DNA of 64,000 nucleotides from GCA-020345945 sp964596985 (GCA_964596985.1 CAZQWG010000005.1:1-64000), one strand, 5' to 3'; positions 1 to 8,959 are shown, counted from the first letter of the stretch. Made by a program: numbers and translations. Notes: generated by a model from the sequence alone, not told the origin.

Positions 1-1164
1 GAGAACCAGCTCGGCGGGATGCTAAGAAAACTATACCGGATATACCCCACCGGTAAAGAGATCACAGAATTACTTGAGGCGAGGATCGAGGAGATCAGAC
101 AAAACCCCCGCATAGAAGTACTGACTTCTGCAAAGATTGGAGGCATCAAGGGTTTCATCGGAAACTACGAAGTCCAAGTTAAATCCGAAAACAAGGAGAG
201 CTCCCTCAAGGCAGGAGTGATTATAGTCGCGATAGGTGCTGAGCTGCTTAAACCAGTAGGCATGTACAACTACGATGGGGAGAAAGTAGTTACACAGCTT
301 GAACTCGAACAGATGTTGCAAGACGACAAACTCGATGTTGACAGAGTTGTGATGATCCAATGTGTTGGGGCAAGAAGCGAGGAGAGGGTATACTGCTCCA
401 GAGTGTGCTGCATGACCGCTATCCAGAACGCGATGCTGATCAAGGAAGCCAATCCAGACACAGAAGTCTTCATCCTCTACCGAGACATTCAAACCCATGG
501 AACAAGATACGAAGAGTACTATAGAAAAGCCAGAGAAATGGGCGTCGTCTTCATCGAGTTCCCTGGTGACAGAAAAGTCATCGTCAAGAAAGGCGATGTC
601 ACAGTTTTCGATGTCTTCCTAGATGAGGAGTTAACTCTTCCCTATGATCTTGTCGTCCTCTCCACACCCATGACCCCCCAACTCGATGCAAGAGAACTGG
701 CGAGGATGCTGAAGGTTCCTCTTGGGGAGAGTGGCTTCTTCTTGGAAGCTCATGCTAAACTCCGTCCGGTAGACTTCTCAACCGACGGCATCTACCTATG
801 TGGTTCTGCACATTGGCCTTCGGACATCAGTGAGAGTATCTCCCAAGCATACGCGGCAGCATCCAAGGCGTCGATACCTCTCTCAAGAGGGCGCATAAAG
901 ACAGAGCCCATCGTGTCGGTAGTCGACGAAGAGAAGTGCATCGGTTGTGGTCTCTGCGAATCAGCTTGCCCCTTCAAAGCGATAGGTCTGGAGCAAACTG
1001 AGAAAGGAAGGGTTGCCCGGACAATAATCGCCTCCTGCAAAGGATGCGGGGTTTGCAGCGCTGGATGCCCTCAGAGAGCTATCAGTATGCGCCACTTCAC
1101 AGACAGGCAGCTTATCGCACAAATAAATTCACTGGTTGAGGTGAAAGCTATTGGCTCCTCCTAA
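1..1164 (+). CDS. hdrA: HdrA-like subunit, C-terminal part (cut by left window edge)
   Basis: The reading frame is open from base 1, so this is the 3' part of a larger gene; the internal ATG at 19 is not a credible start because the codons before it continue the FAD-domain sequence (ENQLGG before MLRK). What remains is the second half of the HdrA flavin domain, with the family motif IQCVGARSEE and YCSRVCC, and two C-terminal [4Fe-4S] motifs (CIGCGLCESACP and CKGCGVCSAGCP). HdrA carries the bifurcating FAD of heterodisulfide-reductase-type complexes in the cytoplasm. This copy most resembles the C-terminal half of the double HdrA at 1924-5004: neither has the internal cysteine-rich ferredoxin insertion next to GGxLRK. 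The next gene overlaps it by 14 bases, so they are co-translated. Confidence 0.9.
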   Translation, partial: ENQLGGMLRKLYRIYPTGKEITELLEARIEEIRQNPRIEVLTSAKIGGIKGFIGNYEVQVKSENKESSLKAGVIIVAIGAELLKPVGMYNYDGEKVVTQLELEQMLQDDKLDVDRVVMIQCVGARSEERVYCSRVCCMTAIQNAMLIKEANPDTEVFILYRDIQTHGTRYEEYYRKAREMGVVFIEFPGDRKVIVKKGDVTVFDVFLDEELTLPYDLVVLSTPMTPQLDARELARMLKVPLGESGFFLEAHAKLRPVDFSTDGIYLCGSAHWPSDISESISQAYAAASKASIPLSRGRIKTEPIVSVVDEEKCIGCGLCESACPFKAIGLEQTEKGRVARTIIASCKGCGVCSAGCPQRAISMRHFTDRQLIAQINSLVEVKAIGSS

Positions 1165-1927
1165 GGAGTTCGAACCAAGAATCCTAGGTTTTCTATGCAA
1201 CTGGTGCTCCTATGCTGGGGCTGACCTAGCCGGTGTCAGTCGTTACCAGTATCCGACGAACATCAGAGTCATCCGGGTGATGTGCTCCGGAAGGGTAGAC
1301 CCCACAATGGTCCTAGAGGCGTTTATCAACGGAATGGACGGTGTGATGGTCTTAGGATGTCATCCCGGAGACTGTCACTACATTACAGGCAACTACTATG
1401 CTCAACGACGGATGAAGTCGGTAGATGCAATACTGGAGTGCGCTGGAGTAGATCCTTCCCGTCTCTTCGTCGACTGGGTATCTGCAGCTGAGGGTGAGAG
1501 ATTTGCCAGACTTATCAAGGACTTCACCGAGAAGATACGTAGTCTCGGACCATTAGGCAATGGAGATTCACTTGAGAAGGTGAGAGAAAGCCTCTTCGCT
1601 GCTAGAGATACTTTTGCGCAACACAGGTTGAGATGGCTTGCCGGTAAGGAAAAGGAGATAGTCGAGGAGGGAAATGTCTTCGGGGAGGAGATCTCCCAAG
1701 AAGAATTCGACCAAGTGATGATTGCATCCCTCCGTAAGGAGTTCATGAAGAACAGGATACTCCTCTCTGTGAAGGAGGGCGCCCTTTCAGCCAGGGAGAT
1801 CGCTCATAGGCTTGCCGTCTCGCCAGGAGAGGTTGTTGAGAACTTAATGACCCTGGAAAGGGATGGACAAGTCGCGGTTTCTAAGGTATCAGGGACCAGC
1901 CCAAAGTATAGGAGGATTGGGGCGTGA
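1151..1927 (+). CDS. mvhD: MvhD/FlxD-type hydrogenase iron-sulfur subunit with C-terminal winged-helix-like extension
   Basis: Residues 1-140 are a complete MvhD (FrhD) domain: FLCNWCSYAGADLAG, then MCSGRVD and GCHPGDCHY, the cysteines expected to hold a [2Fe-2S] cluster that passes electrons between a hydrogenase or NADH module and HdrA. Ordinary MvhD ends near 140-150 residues; this one is 258. The extra part has a charged helical linker (about 150-200) and a segment around 198-245 (ILLSVKEGALSAREIAHRL, then a second helix and a basic tail) that looks like a winged helix-turn-helix. Start is TTG at 1151, inside the end of the preceding hdrA; its stop overlaps the GTG of the next hdrA by 4 bases. 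The extension could dock the subunit on HdrA rather than bind DNA. Confidence 0.85.
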   Translation: MAPPKEFEPRILGFLCNWCSYAGADLAGVSRYQYPTNIRVIRVMCSGRVDPTMVLEAFINGMDGVMVLGCHPGDCHYITGNYYAQRRMKSVDAILECAGVDPSRLFVDWVSAAEGERFARLIKDFTEKIRSLGPLGNGDSLEKVRESLFAARDTFAQHRLRWLAGKEKEIVEEGNVFGEEISQEEFDQVMIASLRKEFMKNRILLSVKEGALSAREIAHRLAVSPGEVVENLMTLERDGQVAVSKVSGTSPKYRRIGA

Positions 1928-4900
1928 AGGTAAGTGGAAACCAGGGCGACATTGATGCCACCACTTTAGGCGCATCGGTACTGGGATCCTCGAAGGTCGG
2001 GGCAGTACTGGTTGTCGGCGGAGGGGTTGGAGGTGTACAGGCATCCCTTGACCTGGCGGAGTCAGGTTTCAAGGTATACTTGATAGACTCCTCCTCAACG
2101 ATAGGTGGGGTGATGGCGCAGCTGGACAAAACCTTTCCCACCAACGATTGTTCGATGTGCATTCTCTCCCCGAAACTCGTCGAGTGTGGAAGACACCTGA
2201 ACATAGAGGTGTTGACGTACTCTGAGATCCATGAGATCTCGGGTAAACCAGGAAACTTTGAGGTCTCCATCAAGCAGCGACCAAGGTATATCGATGTCGA
2301 GAAGTGCACTGCATGCGGGGAATGTGCCAAATACTGTCCCGTTGATGCAATAGACCTCTATAATGAGGGGTTGATCGAGAGAACTGCTGTACACGTCGAA
2401 TATCCGCAGGCGGTCCCCTTGGCTTACGTAATTGACAGAGAGACGTGTATAGGGTGCGGGCTCTGCAGAAATATGTGTCTGGCTGATGCAATCCAATACG
2501 ACGATCAGGGAAAAGAGGCGAAGCTGAACGTTGGGGCAATCATCCTTGCACCGGGCTTGGATGAGTTCGGCGCTGTCCTGAAGAGCGAATACGGTTACAG
2601 AAAATACCCGAATGTGCTTACGAGTATTGAGTTCGAGCGAATCTTGAGTGCCTCAGGGCCATTCAGGGGTCGGGTGCAAAGGCCCTCCGACGGAGAGATT
2701 CCCTCAAAGATCGCCTTCATTCAGTGTGTCGGCTCACGGGATGTATCGTGCGGCAACAGCTACTGCTCTTCAGTATGCTGCATGTACGCCACAAAGGAGG
2801 CCGTGATAGCGAAGGAACACGAGAAACAGGTTGAACCCACGATCTTCTACATCGATATGAGATCCTACGGGAAGGACTTCGACAAGTACGTTGAACGAGC
2901 GAAAGAAGAGTACGGGGTGAGATTCATCAGGTGCAGAATATCCTCGGTTCATGAAGACCTGGAAACCAAGAACCTGAGGATAAGATACGAGAACGAAGAA
3001 GGGAAGCTTGTCGACGAAGAATTCAACTTGGTCGTTCTCTCAGTCGGATTCGTGTCGTCCGCAAGTATCCGTGAACTTGCAGGTAGACTCGGTGTTGAGC
3101 TGGATGAATACGGGTTCTGTAAGACCCCTACGTTTCACCCGTTGGAGACTTCTCGACCCGGAATATTTGTCTGTGGGACATTCTCTTCACCTAAGGATAT
3201 CCCCGAAACAGTGACGCAAGCCAGCGGTGCCGCTGCGTGCGCGGAAGGCATACTGTCCCTTGCGAGGGGAACGTTGATCAAGAGCAAAGAGTATCCGAGA
3301 GAACAAGATATCCGTGGTCAACCATCTCGAATAGGCGTTTTCATCTGTCACTGTGGGATAAACATCGGCGGTGTCGTCGATGTGCCTGGCGTAGTGGAAT
3401 ACGCTAGAACGCTCCCTCACGTTGTTTACGCAGAGGCAAACCTGTACACATGCTCCTCAGACACTCAGAAGGCGATCAAGGAGAGAATCGAGGAATATGA
3501 CCTCAACAGGATCATTGTAGCCTCCTGTTCGCCGAGAACGCATGAGCCCCTATTCCAAGAGACGATCAGGGAAGCCGGGCTTAACCCGTACCTCTTCGAG
3601 ATGGCGAACATCCGTGATCAATGTTCTTGGGTACATATGCATGAGCCTGAGGCTGCTACCGCAAAGGCGAAGGACCTCGTGAGGATGGCGGTAGCCAAGG
3701 CTCGACGGCTAGAACCGCTAGATAGATTACCGTTGAGCATTACTCCGCGAGGACTGGTTATCGGTGGAGGGCTTGCAGGATTAACCTCCGCGGTAGCACT
3801 TGCCGAACAAGGCTTCGAGGTCTACCTGGTAGAGAAAGAGGAAGAACTGGGCGGTTTCCTGCGCAAGATCCACTACATGCTGGACGGCATCGAAACCGTG
3901 AAACACCTAGAGAATCTCGTCGAGAAGGTTCAGAGCAACAAGTTGATCCACGTATTCCTTGGATCCGAGGTTGACGAGATCTCCGGCTACGTGGGAAATT
4001 TCAAGACCACCATAACCACGAAGACCAGCCCGGCGAGTACAAGAGAGCTGGAGCATGGAATTGTCATTGTGGCGACGGGAGGCGAAGAATACCATCCCAA
4101 AGAGTATCTGTACGGAAAAAACCCTAAAGTCGTAACCCAGCTGGAACTCGAAGACCTTCTCTCGTCCAATGCCGTAGACGAGAACCTCGGCAACGTCGTA
4201 ATGATTCAATGCGTTGGATCTAGGGATGAAGCACACCCCTACTGTAGCAGGATGTGCTGCAGCGAAGCAGTCAAGAACGCCCTCAAACTAAAGGAACTCC
4301 GTCCCAACGCAGAGATATACATCCTCTACCGAGACATCAGAACCTACGGTCTCGCCGAGACATACTACATGAAGGCGCGAGAGGCAGGTGTAACCTTCAT
4401 TCGCTACGAAGATGACAAGAAACCGAAAATCGCTGAACGCCTCACAGATGACAAGAGGAAAGTCCTAGACATCTCGATGTTTGAGCCGACGCTGGGAGAA
4501 GAGGTCCTCGTCGAAGCCGACCTAGTAGTATTGAGTGCAGGGATCATTCCGCCAAGAGAGAACGAGTCCCTGGCGAGGAAACTGAAGGTCCCCCTGAACG
4601 AGGACGGTTTCTTCTTGGAGGCTCACGTGAAACTCCGTCCCGTGGATTTCTCAACGGAAGGGGTCTTCGTATGCGGGTTGGCGCACGCACCGAAATCAAT
4701 TGAAGAAAGCATCTCCCAAGCGAGGGCAGCTGCGTCGAGAGCCAGCACAATCTTGACAAAAGATACCATTGAATCCGAGGGGGTAATTGCAGAAGTCAAT
4801 AAGACTCGGTGCAGCGGATGCGGGCTTTGCGTCATGATATGCGCATATAATGCCATAGAGATCGATGTGGAAGAGAAAGTAGCCGTGGTGAATAATGCGC

Positions 4901-5004
4901 TCTGTAAGGGGTGCGGGGCGTGCACAGCGACCTGCAGATCTGCCGCCATAGATCTGAAGGGATTCACGAACCAGCAGATAATGTCAGTAATCAACTCGCT
5001 GTGA
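1924..5004 (+). CDS. hdrA: double-length HdrA (two HdrA modules fused)
   Basis: A 1026-residue protein made of two HdrA modules. Residues about 25-455: FAD Rossmann motif (GGGVGGVQASLDLAESG), CSMC at about 76-79, two ferredoxin motifs (CTACGEC near 129, CIGCGLC near 176) and the IQCVGSRD motif, but no HdrA N-terminal domain. Residues about 466-1026: the HdrA N-terminal domain (IGVFICHCGINIGG), a second FAD motif (GGGLAGL near 612) and two terminal [4Fe-4S] motifs (near 963 and 994), but no CxxC insertion after GGFLRK. One polypeptide therefore carries two flavins and at least four clusters. Usual HdrA is about 650 residues. GTG start overlaps the previous stop (GTGA). It heads an hdrA-flxDCBA run, so it is probably the bifurcating core of a soluble complex. 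Confidence 0.92.
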   Translation: MKVSGNQGDIDATTLGASVLGSSKVGAVLVVGGGVGGVQASLDLAESGFKVYLIDSSSTIGGVMAQLDKTFPTNDCSMCILSPKLVECGRHLNIEVLTYSEIHEISGKPGNFEVSIKQRPRYIDVEKCTACGECAKYCPVDAIDLYNEGLIERTAVHVEYPQAVPLAYVIDRETCIGCGLCRNMCLADAIQYDDQGKEAKLNVGAIILAPGLDEFGAVLKSEYGYRKYPNVLTSIEFERILSASGPFRGRVQRPSDGEIPSKIAFIQCVGSRDVSCGNSYCSSVCCMYATKEAVIAKEHEKQVEPTIFYIDMRSYGKDFDKYVERAKEEYGVRFIRCRISSVHEDLETKNLRIRYENEEGKLVDEEFNLVVLSVGFVSSASIRELAGRLGVELDEYGFCKTPTFHPLETSRPGIFVCGTFSSPKDIPETVTQASGAAACAEGILSLARGTLIKSKEYPREQDIRGQPSRIGVFICHCGINIGGVVDVPGVVEYARTLPHVVYAEANLYTCSSDTQKAIKERIEEYDLNRIIVASCSPRTHEPLFQETIREAGLNPYLFEMANIRDQCSWVHMHEPEAATAKAKDLVRMAVAKARRLEPLDRLPLSITPRGLVIGGGLAGLTSAVALAEQGFEVYLVEKEEELGGFLRKIHYMLDGIETVKHLENLVEKVQSNKLIHVFLGSEVDEISGYVGNFKTTITTKTSPASTRELEHGIVIVATGGEEYHPKEYLYGKNPKVVTQLELEDLLSSNAVDENLGNVVMIQCVGSRDEAHPYCSRMCCSEAVKNALKLKELRPNAEIYILYRDIRTYGLAETYYMKAREAGVTFIRYEDDKKPKIAERLTDDKRKVLDISMFEPTLGEEVLVEADLVVLSAGIIPPRENESLARKLKVPLNEDGFFLEAHVKLRPVDFSTEGVFVCGLAHAPKSIEESISQARAAASRASTILTKDTIESEGVIAEVNKTRCSGCGLCVMICAYNAIEIDVEEKVAVVNNALCKGCGACTATCRSAAIDLKGFTNQQIMSVINSL

Positions 5005-5017
5005 GGAGACTGGACTA

Positions 5018-5494
5018 ATGAACGCCGATGTTGAATCCGAGACTCAGAACAGGGATGATGCGAAAGATGATGAAGGTGGAGAATGGGAGCCGAGAATACT
5101 TGCTTTCCTCTGCAACTGGTGTAGCTACGCCGGCGCGGATCTGGCCGGGATAGGCAGAATCCAATATCCCCCCAACATAAGGATCATCCGTGTTCCCTGC
5201 TCCGGGAGAGTAAACCCGCTATTCCTCCTTAAAAGTCTGCAACGTGGCATCGACGGGGTTCTGGTTTCAGGCTGTCACCCTGGCGAATGTCATTACGTCA
5301 GCGGTAACCTCGTGGCAAGGAGGAGATTCGCGGTTCTAAAGGCTCTCTTGGAATACGTCGGCGTCGAACCAGGCAGACTAAACTTCTCTTGGGTATCCGC
5401 CTCCGAAGGCGAGAAGTTCTCGAGGGTCGTGAGCGAGGTAGTAGAAGAAGTGAAGGCTCTAGGCCCCGCAAAAAGGCTGGTGAAGGGGGAGTAG
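5018..5494 (+). CDS. flxD: MvhD/FlxD hydrogenase iron-sulfur subunit
   Basis: A 158-residue MvhD-family protein of normal length. After a short acidic N-terminus it has FLCNWCSYAGADLAG, PCSGRVN and GCHPGECHYVSGN, the conserved cysteine set of the [2Fe-2S] subunit that links HdrA to its electron-donating module. ATG at 5018, 13 bases after the double hdrA stop, preceded by GAGGAG. It is followed after 4 bases by the FrhB-like subunit, so in position and size it corresponds to FlxD of the FlxABCD-HdrABC NADH-linked complexes known from sulfate reducers. It lacks the winged-helix tail of the paralogue at 1151, so the two MvhD copies probably occupy different sites or complexes. Confidence 0.9.
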   Translation: MNADVESETQNRDDAKDDEGGEWEPRILAFLCNWCSYAGADLAGIGRIQYPPNIRIIRVPCSGRVNPLFLLKSLQRGIDGVLVSGCHPGECHYVSGNLVARRRFAVLKALLEYVGVEPGRLNFSWVSASEGEKFSRVVSEVVEEVKALGPAKRLVKGE

Positions 5495-5498
5495 AAGA

Positions 5499-6449
5499 AT
5501 GTCCGACCTCGAGGACCAAATAAGAGAGCACGCAAAGAGATTGCTTGACGAAGAGAAAGTCGATCTGATAATCGGATACGAGAAAGGGTCTCTACCACTT
5601 CGGTCAACCCCCTGCTTCATCAACAACGCCGACGACGTAGAACGGCTCATCTGGAATCCAACGTGTGACGTCAACCTAGCCAGCTACCTGTTCGACCGAG
5701 AAGACCGAATAGGCGTGGTCGCCAAGGGATGCGACGCCCGTTCGATTGTCGTGGGAATAGTTGAGAAACAGATCCCTAGAGAGAAACTTACCATAATCGG
5801 GGTACCTTGCCAAGGGATAATCGACCTGAAGAAGATAGATTCGCTGCTAGCTGGGAGAGAGATCCTCGAGGCTTCGATCGAAGAGGACAGAATAGCGGTC
5901 AAGGGAGACGGATTCGAGCAGGTTCTTCCCAAGAGAGAGATCCTGCATGATTCCTGCCTTAGCTGTCGACACAGGAATCCACCGGTCTACGATGTCTTGG
6001 TTGGCGGTAAACTTCCGGAGACCGCGGACGTCGACGAGTTTGCAGACGTATCGACCCTGGAAGCGATGTCTCCCGAAGAACGTTGGGAGTATTTCAGTAA
6101 AGAACTCGGCAAGTGCATAAAGTGCTATGCCTGTCGAAACGTCTGCCCACTCTGCTACTGTAAGGAGTGCTTCGTCGACGAGACAATGCCGTCCTGGTGT
6201 GGCAAGACGACTGGTCTCTCTGACACGATAGTCTACCACGTTATCCGCGCCTTCCATGTAGCAGGACGTTGCGTCGACTGCGGAGCCTGCAGTAGGGCGT
6301 GCCCAATGAACATAGACCTGAGAACCCTCACAAAGAAGACGGAAAAGATCGTGGAGGAACTATACGACTACGAGCCTGGACTCAGCCTTGAGGAACGCCC
6401 AGCGCTGGGAACGTTCGAACAAGACGACGCCGAGGATTTCATAAAATGA
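5499..6449 (+). CDS. FrhB-like iron-sulfur subunit of an Flx/Hdr complex (FlxC-like)
   Basis: A 316-residue soluble iron-sulfur protein. The N-terminal half resembles the FrhB/FdhB family (VAKGCDARSIVVG near 70, GVPCQGIIDLKKID near 105). The C-terminal half is cysteine-rich: CLSC near 152, CIKCYACRNVCPLCYCKEC near 206-224, and CVDCGACSRACP near 258. Such subunits hold two or three [4Fe-4S] clusters and often a flavin between the NAD- or F420-binding and Hdr modules. The ATG follows the flxD stop by 4 bases and a GTG start follows 7 bases later, so this is one operon. Whether it binds F420 or only clusters cannot be told from sequence by eye; assignment to FlxC is by gene order. Confidence 0.75.
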   Translation: MSDLEDQIREHAKRLLDEEKVDLIIGYEKGSLPLRSTPCFINNADDVERLIWNPTCDVNLASYLFDREDRIGVVAKGCDARSIVVGIVEKQIPREKLTIIGVPCQGIIDLKKIDSLLAGREILEASIEEDRIAVKGDGFEQVLPKREILHDSCLSCRHRNPPVYDVLVGGKLPETADVDEFADVSTLEAMSPEERWEYFSKELGKCIKCYACRNVCPLCYCKECFVDETMPSWCGKTTGLSDTIVYHVIRAFHVAGRCVDCGACSRACPMNIDLRTLTKKTEKIVEELYDYEPGLSLEERPALGTFEQDDAEDFIK

Positions 6450-6456
6450 GCCGGTA

Positions 6457-7497
6457 GTGAACGAGATGAAGGAGAAGACCATCGAAAAGAAGATTCTGGC
6501 GGAATTCATCGACTCCTTACTCAAAAAGTATGAGGTCTTCGCACCAATCGAGGAAGACAACCTCCTTCATTTCAGAAAGATATCGTCGAGCGACCAAGTC
6601 TGCGTCGACTCCCCAAGACTTGAGAGATCGGCAAAAGAGCTCTTCTTCCCTCAATGTGAGACCCTGTTCACCTACCACTCCAACAACCAGAGTAGAACAA
6701 TAGAGGAACCTCCACCCCTGAAGGAGGAACGGGTGCTCTTCTTCACTCGTCCATGCGACGCCAAAGCCCTCACGCTCATTGACAAGGTATTCACCTCTTG
6801 GAAACCTGAGGATACCCCCTACACGGATCGGCGGGAGAAGACCATTATCGTCGGTAGGGCATGCAGCCATCCATGGAACACATGCTTCTGTACATCACTC
6901 GGAGGAGACCCCTTCGGAAAGGAAGGGATGGATCTGATCTTCGAGGAGATAAACGAAAAGTACGTAGTGGAGCCAGTCACCGAGCGCGGAGAGAAACTCA
7001 TCGAGAAGAATCCTCTATTCAAAGACGCCAAGGACACGGACTTGAAGAAGCTGAAGGAGATATCGGCGAAAGCCGTGAATACCTTGGGACCCAAACTGGA
7101 CGTAGACGGTGTCGACAAGAAACTGGCTGCAATATACGACGACGAGTTATGGGACACTATTAGCCAGAAATGTGTTGGCTGCGGGGTTTGCACGTTCCTT
7201 TGCCCAGTCTGCCATTGCTTCGACGTCCTAGACGAAGGGACGGAACTCGAGGGGAGAAGGGTTCGAATCTGGGACGCGTGTCAATTCCCTCTATTCACGC
7301 TACACGCATCTGGCCACAATCCGAGACCCTCACGGATAGAGAGGATGCGGCAGAGAATGATGCATAAGTTCCGCTACTTCTCCGATAACCTTGAGGGCTT
7401 TGCATGTGTCGGGTGTGGCAGGTGCATTCGAGAATGCCCGGTCAACATGGACATCAGAGAGGTACTCCGGAAGATAGTTGATAAGAAGGTGGATTAA
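6457..7497 (+). CDS. 4Fe-4S dicluster subunit, sulfhydrogenase-beta / AsrA-like (FlxB-like)
   Basis: A 346-residue protein of the family containing sulfhydrogenase beta subunits, anaerobic sulfite reductase subunit A and FlxB. Visible landmarks: FFTRPCDAKAL near 95, CFCTSLGGDPFG near 145, and the paired ferredoxin motifs CVGCGVCTFLCPVCHCFD near 240 and CVGCGRCIRECPVNMDI near 315. It should carry at least two [4Fe-4S] clusters that accept electrons from the FAD/NAD subunit encoded next. GTG at 6457 is the upstream start; ATG at 6466 is an alternative, three codons in. It lies 7 bases after the FrhB-like gene and 2 bases before the reductase gene, which argues for co-translation of one complex. 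Confidence 0.8.
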   Translation: MNEMKEKTIEKKILAEFIDSLLKKYEVFAPIEEDNLLHFRKISSSDQVCVDSPRLERSAKELFFPQCETLFTYHSNNQSRTIEEPPPLKEERVLFFTRPCDAKALTLIDKVFTSWKPEDTPYTDRREKTIIVGRACSHPWNTCFCTSLGGDPFGKEGMDLIFEEINEKYVVEPVTERGEKLIEKNPLFKDAKDTDLKKLKEISAKAVNTLGPKLDVDGVDKKLAAIYDDELWDTISQKCVGCGVCTFLCPVCHCFDVLDEGTELEGRRVRIWDACQFPLFTLHASGHNPRPSRIERMRQRMMHKFRYFSDNLEGFACVGCGRCIRECPVNMDIREVLRKIVDKKVD

Positions 7498-7499
7498 AC

Positions 7500-8339
7500 A
7501 TGCGGAGTCCTTACACGCCGAATCTCACGAGGGTCGAAAAGATAATCAGCGAGAATGAAGCGAACGATCTAAAGACATTCCAACTCGTCTTCGAGGACCA
7601 AGAGGTCGGGCGGGATTTCAAATACGTCCCTGGACAATTCTCGGAGATCTCTCTTCTAGGTGTAGGCGAATGCCCCATCGGCATCGCTTCTTCCCCGATG
7701 GATGAAGACTACATCCAGTTCACGGTCAAGAAGGTTGGAGCCCTAACCAGCGCCTTGCACGACTGTGTTGAAGGCGACGTCGTTGGTATTCGGGGACCCT
7801 ATGGTAACGGGTTCCCCTTGGACGTACTGGAATCCCGGAACGTGGTGATCATTGGAGGGGGATTCGCCTTCACCACACTGAGATCCTTGACCAAATACAT
7901 CCTACACGACGCCAACCGGAAGAGGTTTGGTGATCTCACAGTAATCTACGGGGCACGGAACCCTGGAGAGCTGATCTACAAGTACGACCTAAAGGCATGG
8001 AGTGACCGTGGTGATCTCAACCTCGTCGTCACGGTCGACAAGGGTGACGCCGGCTGGACTGGAAAAGAAGGATACGTACCCAATATACTCAAGGAGACCT
8101 CTCCGAGCTCCAAGAACGCTATAGCGGTAGTCTGTGGACCCCCGGTAATGCTTAGGTTCACTATACCAGTCCTAGAGGAGCTGAGGTTTTCCCCGGAAAA
8201 TATTCTTCTCTCTCTGGAGATGAGAATGAAATGCGGCATCGGGAAATGTGGTAGATGCAACATCGGAAGCAAATACGTCTGTAAAGATGGGCCCGTCTTT
8301 TCCTATAACGAGCTTCAAGACCTGCCAAAAGAGTATTAG
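7500..8339 (+). CDS. flxA: FAD/NAD(P)-binding reductase subunit, sulfhydrogenase-gamma-like (FlxA-like)
   Basis: A 279-residue ferredoxin-NADP reductase fold protein. Residues 1-100 form the FAD barrel (YVPGQFSEIS and an IRGPYGNGFPL loop); residues about 105-230 are the nucleotide-binding domain (VVIIGGGFAFTTLRSL, YGARNPGELIY, VVCGPPVMLRFT). The C-terminus has CGIGKCGRCNIG and YVCKDGPVF, the usual [2Fe-2S] site of HydG/AsrB/PyrK-type subunits. The role inferred is NAD(P)H oxidation or NAD(P)+ reduction, passing electrons through the two iron-sulfur subunits and MvhD to HdrA. It is the last of four tightly spaced genes after the double hdrA, giving the order hdrA-flxD-C-B-A. The lipoyl carrier gene begins 36 bases downstream on the same strand. 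Confidence 0.85.
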   Translation: MRSPYTPNLTRVEKIISENEANDLKTFQLVFEDQEVGRDFKYVPGQFSEISLLGVGECPIGIASSPMDEDYIQFTVKKVGALTSALHDCVEGDVVGIRGPYGNGFPLDVLESRNVVIIGGGFAFTTLRSLTKYILHDANRKRFGDLTVIYGARNPGELIYKYDLKAWSDRGDLNLVVTVDKGDAGWTGKEGYVPNILKETSPSSKNAIAVVCGPPVMLRFTIPVLEELRFSPENILLSLEMRMKCGIGKCGRCNIGSKYVCKDGPVFSYNELQDLPKEY

Positions 8340-8375
8340 TTCGATACTCCTACTCTCGAAGTCGGAGGCAGCCAT

Positions 8376-8831
8376 GTGAAGGTCAAAGGATACGAGATTC
8401 CACGGAGACTTTTCTACATGAAGGAGCATGTATGGCTGTCGATTGACAAGTCCAAGACAGCGAGAATCGGCATAACCGACTACGCTCAAAAGTCTCTTCG
8501 GGAGATCAACTTCGTCTACCTCCCGAAGAAAGAGGGTTTGAACGTCAGACGTCTGCAGATAGTCGCAACCGTTGAGTCCGTTAAGGCATTATCAGAGATC
8601 TACAGCCCAATCAGCGGGCGGATCATCGACATCAACGAGGAATTATCTTCGAAGCCTAGGCTGATAAACCAAGACCCCTACGGTGAAGGCTGGATAGCTC
8701 TCATTCACCCGGACAAGTTCGAAGAGGAATCAGGAAACCTCTTGAACCAGAAACAGTACGCTGAACATGTCCGGAAGCTGACGAAGATAGATAAGAACCT
8801 GTTGGTTTATCGTTGGAGAAGAAAACGCTAG
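8376..8831 (+). CDS. gcvH: GcvH-like lipoyl carrier protein
   Basis: A 151-residue protein of the glycine cleavage H / lipoate-binding family. The lipoyl site is clear: ATVESVKALSEIYSPISG, with Lys70 as the expected lipoylated residue; the N-terminal HVWL and GITDYAQKSL also match GcvH. The C-terminal 25 residues are basic and longer than usual. The GTG at 8376 overlaps an out-of-frame ATG at 8374 and follows GGAGGCAG. No glycine cleavage T or P gene, lipoate synthase or ligase lies in the window; instead the gene directly follows the hdrA-flx run by 36 bases. GcvH-like LbpA proteins serve sHdr complexes in sulfur oxidisers, so this carrier may be a redox substrate or partner of the neighbouring Hdr-like complex (inference), or simply a GcvH. 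Confidence 0.85.
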   Translation: MKVKGYEIPRRLFYMKEHVWLSIDKSKTARIGITDYAQKSLREINFVYLPKKEGLNVRRLQIVATVESVKALSEIYSPISGRIIDINEELSSKPRLINQDPYGEGWIALIHPDKFEEESGNLLNQKQYAEHVRKLTKIDKNLLVYRWRRKR

Positions 8832-8959
8832 AGGCGACCCGTCGACTGTAGATCTCAGCCATCAGGAGCCGGGCAGTCTCTTCTCGACCTGCTTCTATTG
8901 GAACATTTAGGTCGCATACTATTGACGGCGAATTCGTTTTGTAATTTTAACTGTTGTCT

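Noticed and set aside
7255..7290. GGTTCGAATC, resembling a tRNA T-arm
   Set aside because: It lies inside the iron-sulfur subunit gene and no acceptor stem or anticodon arm can be built around it.
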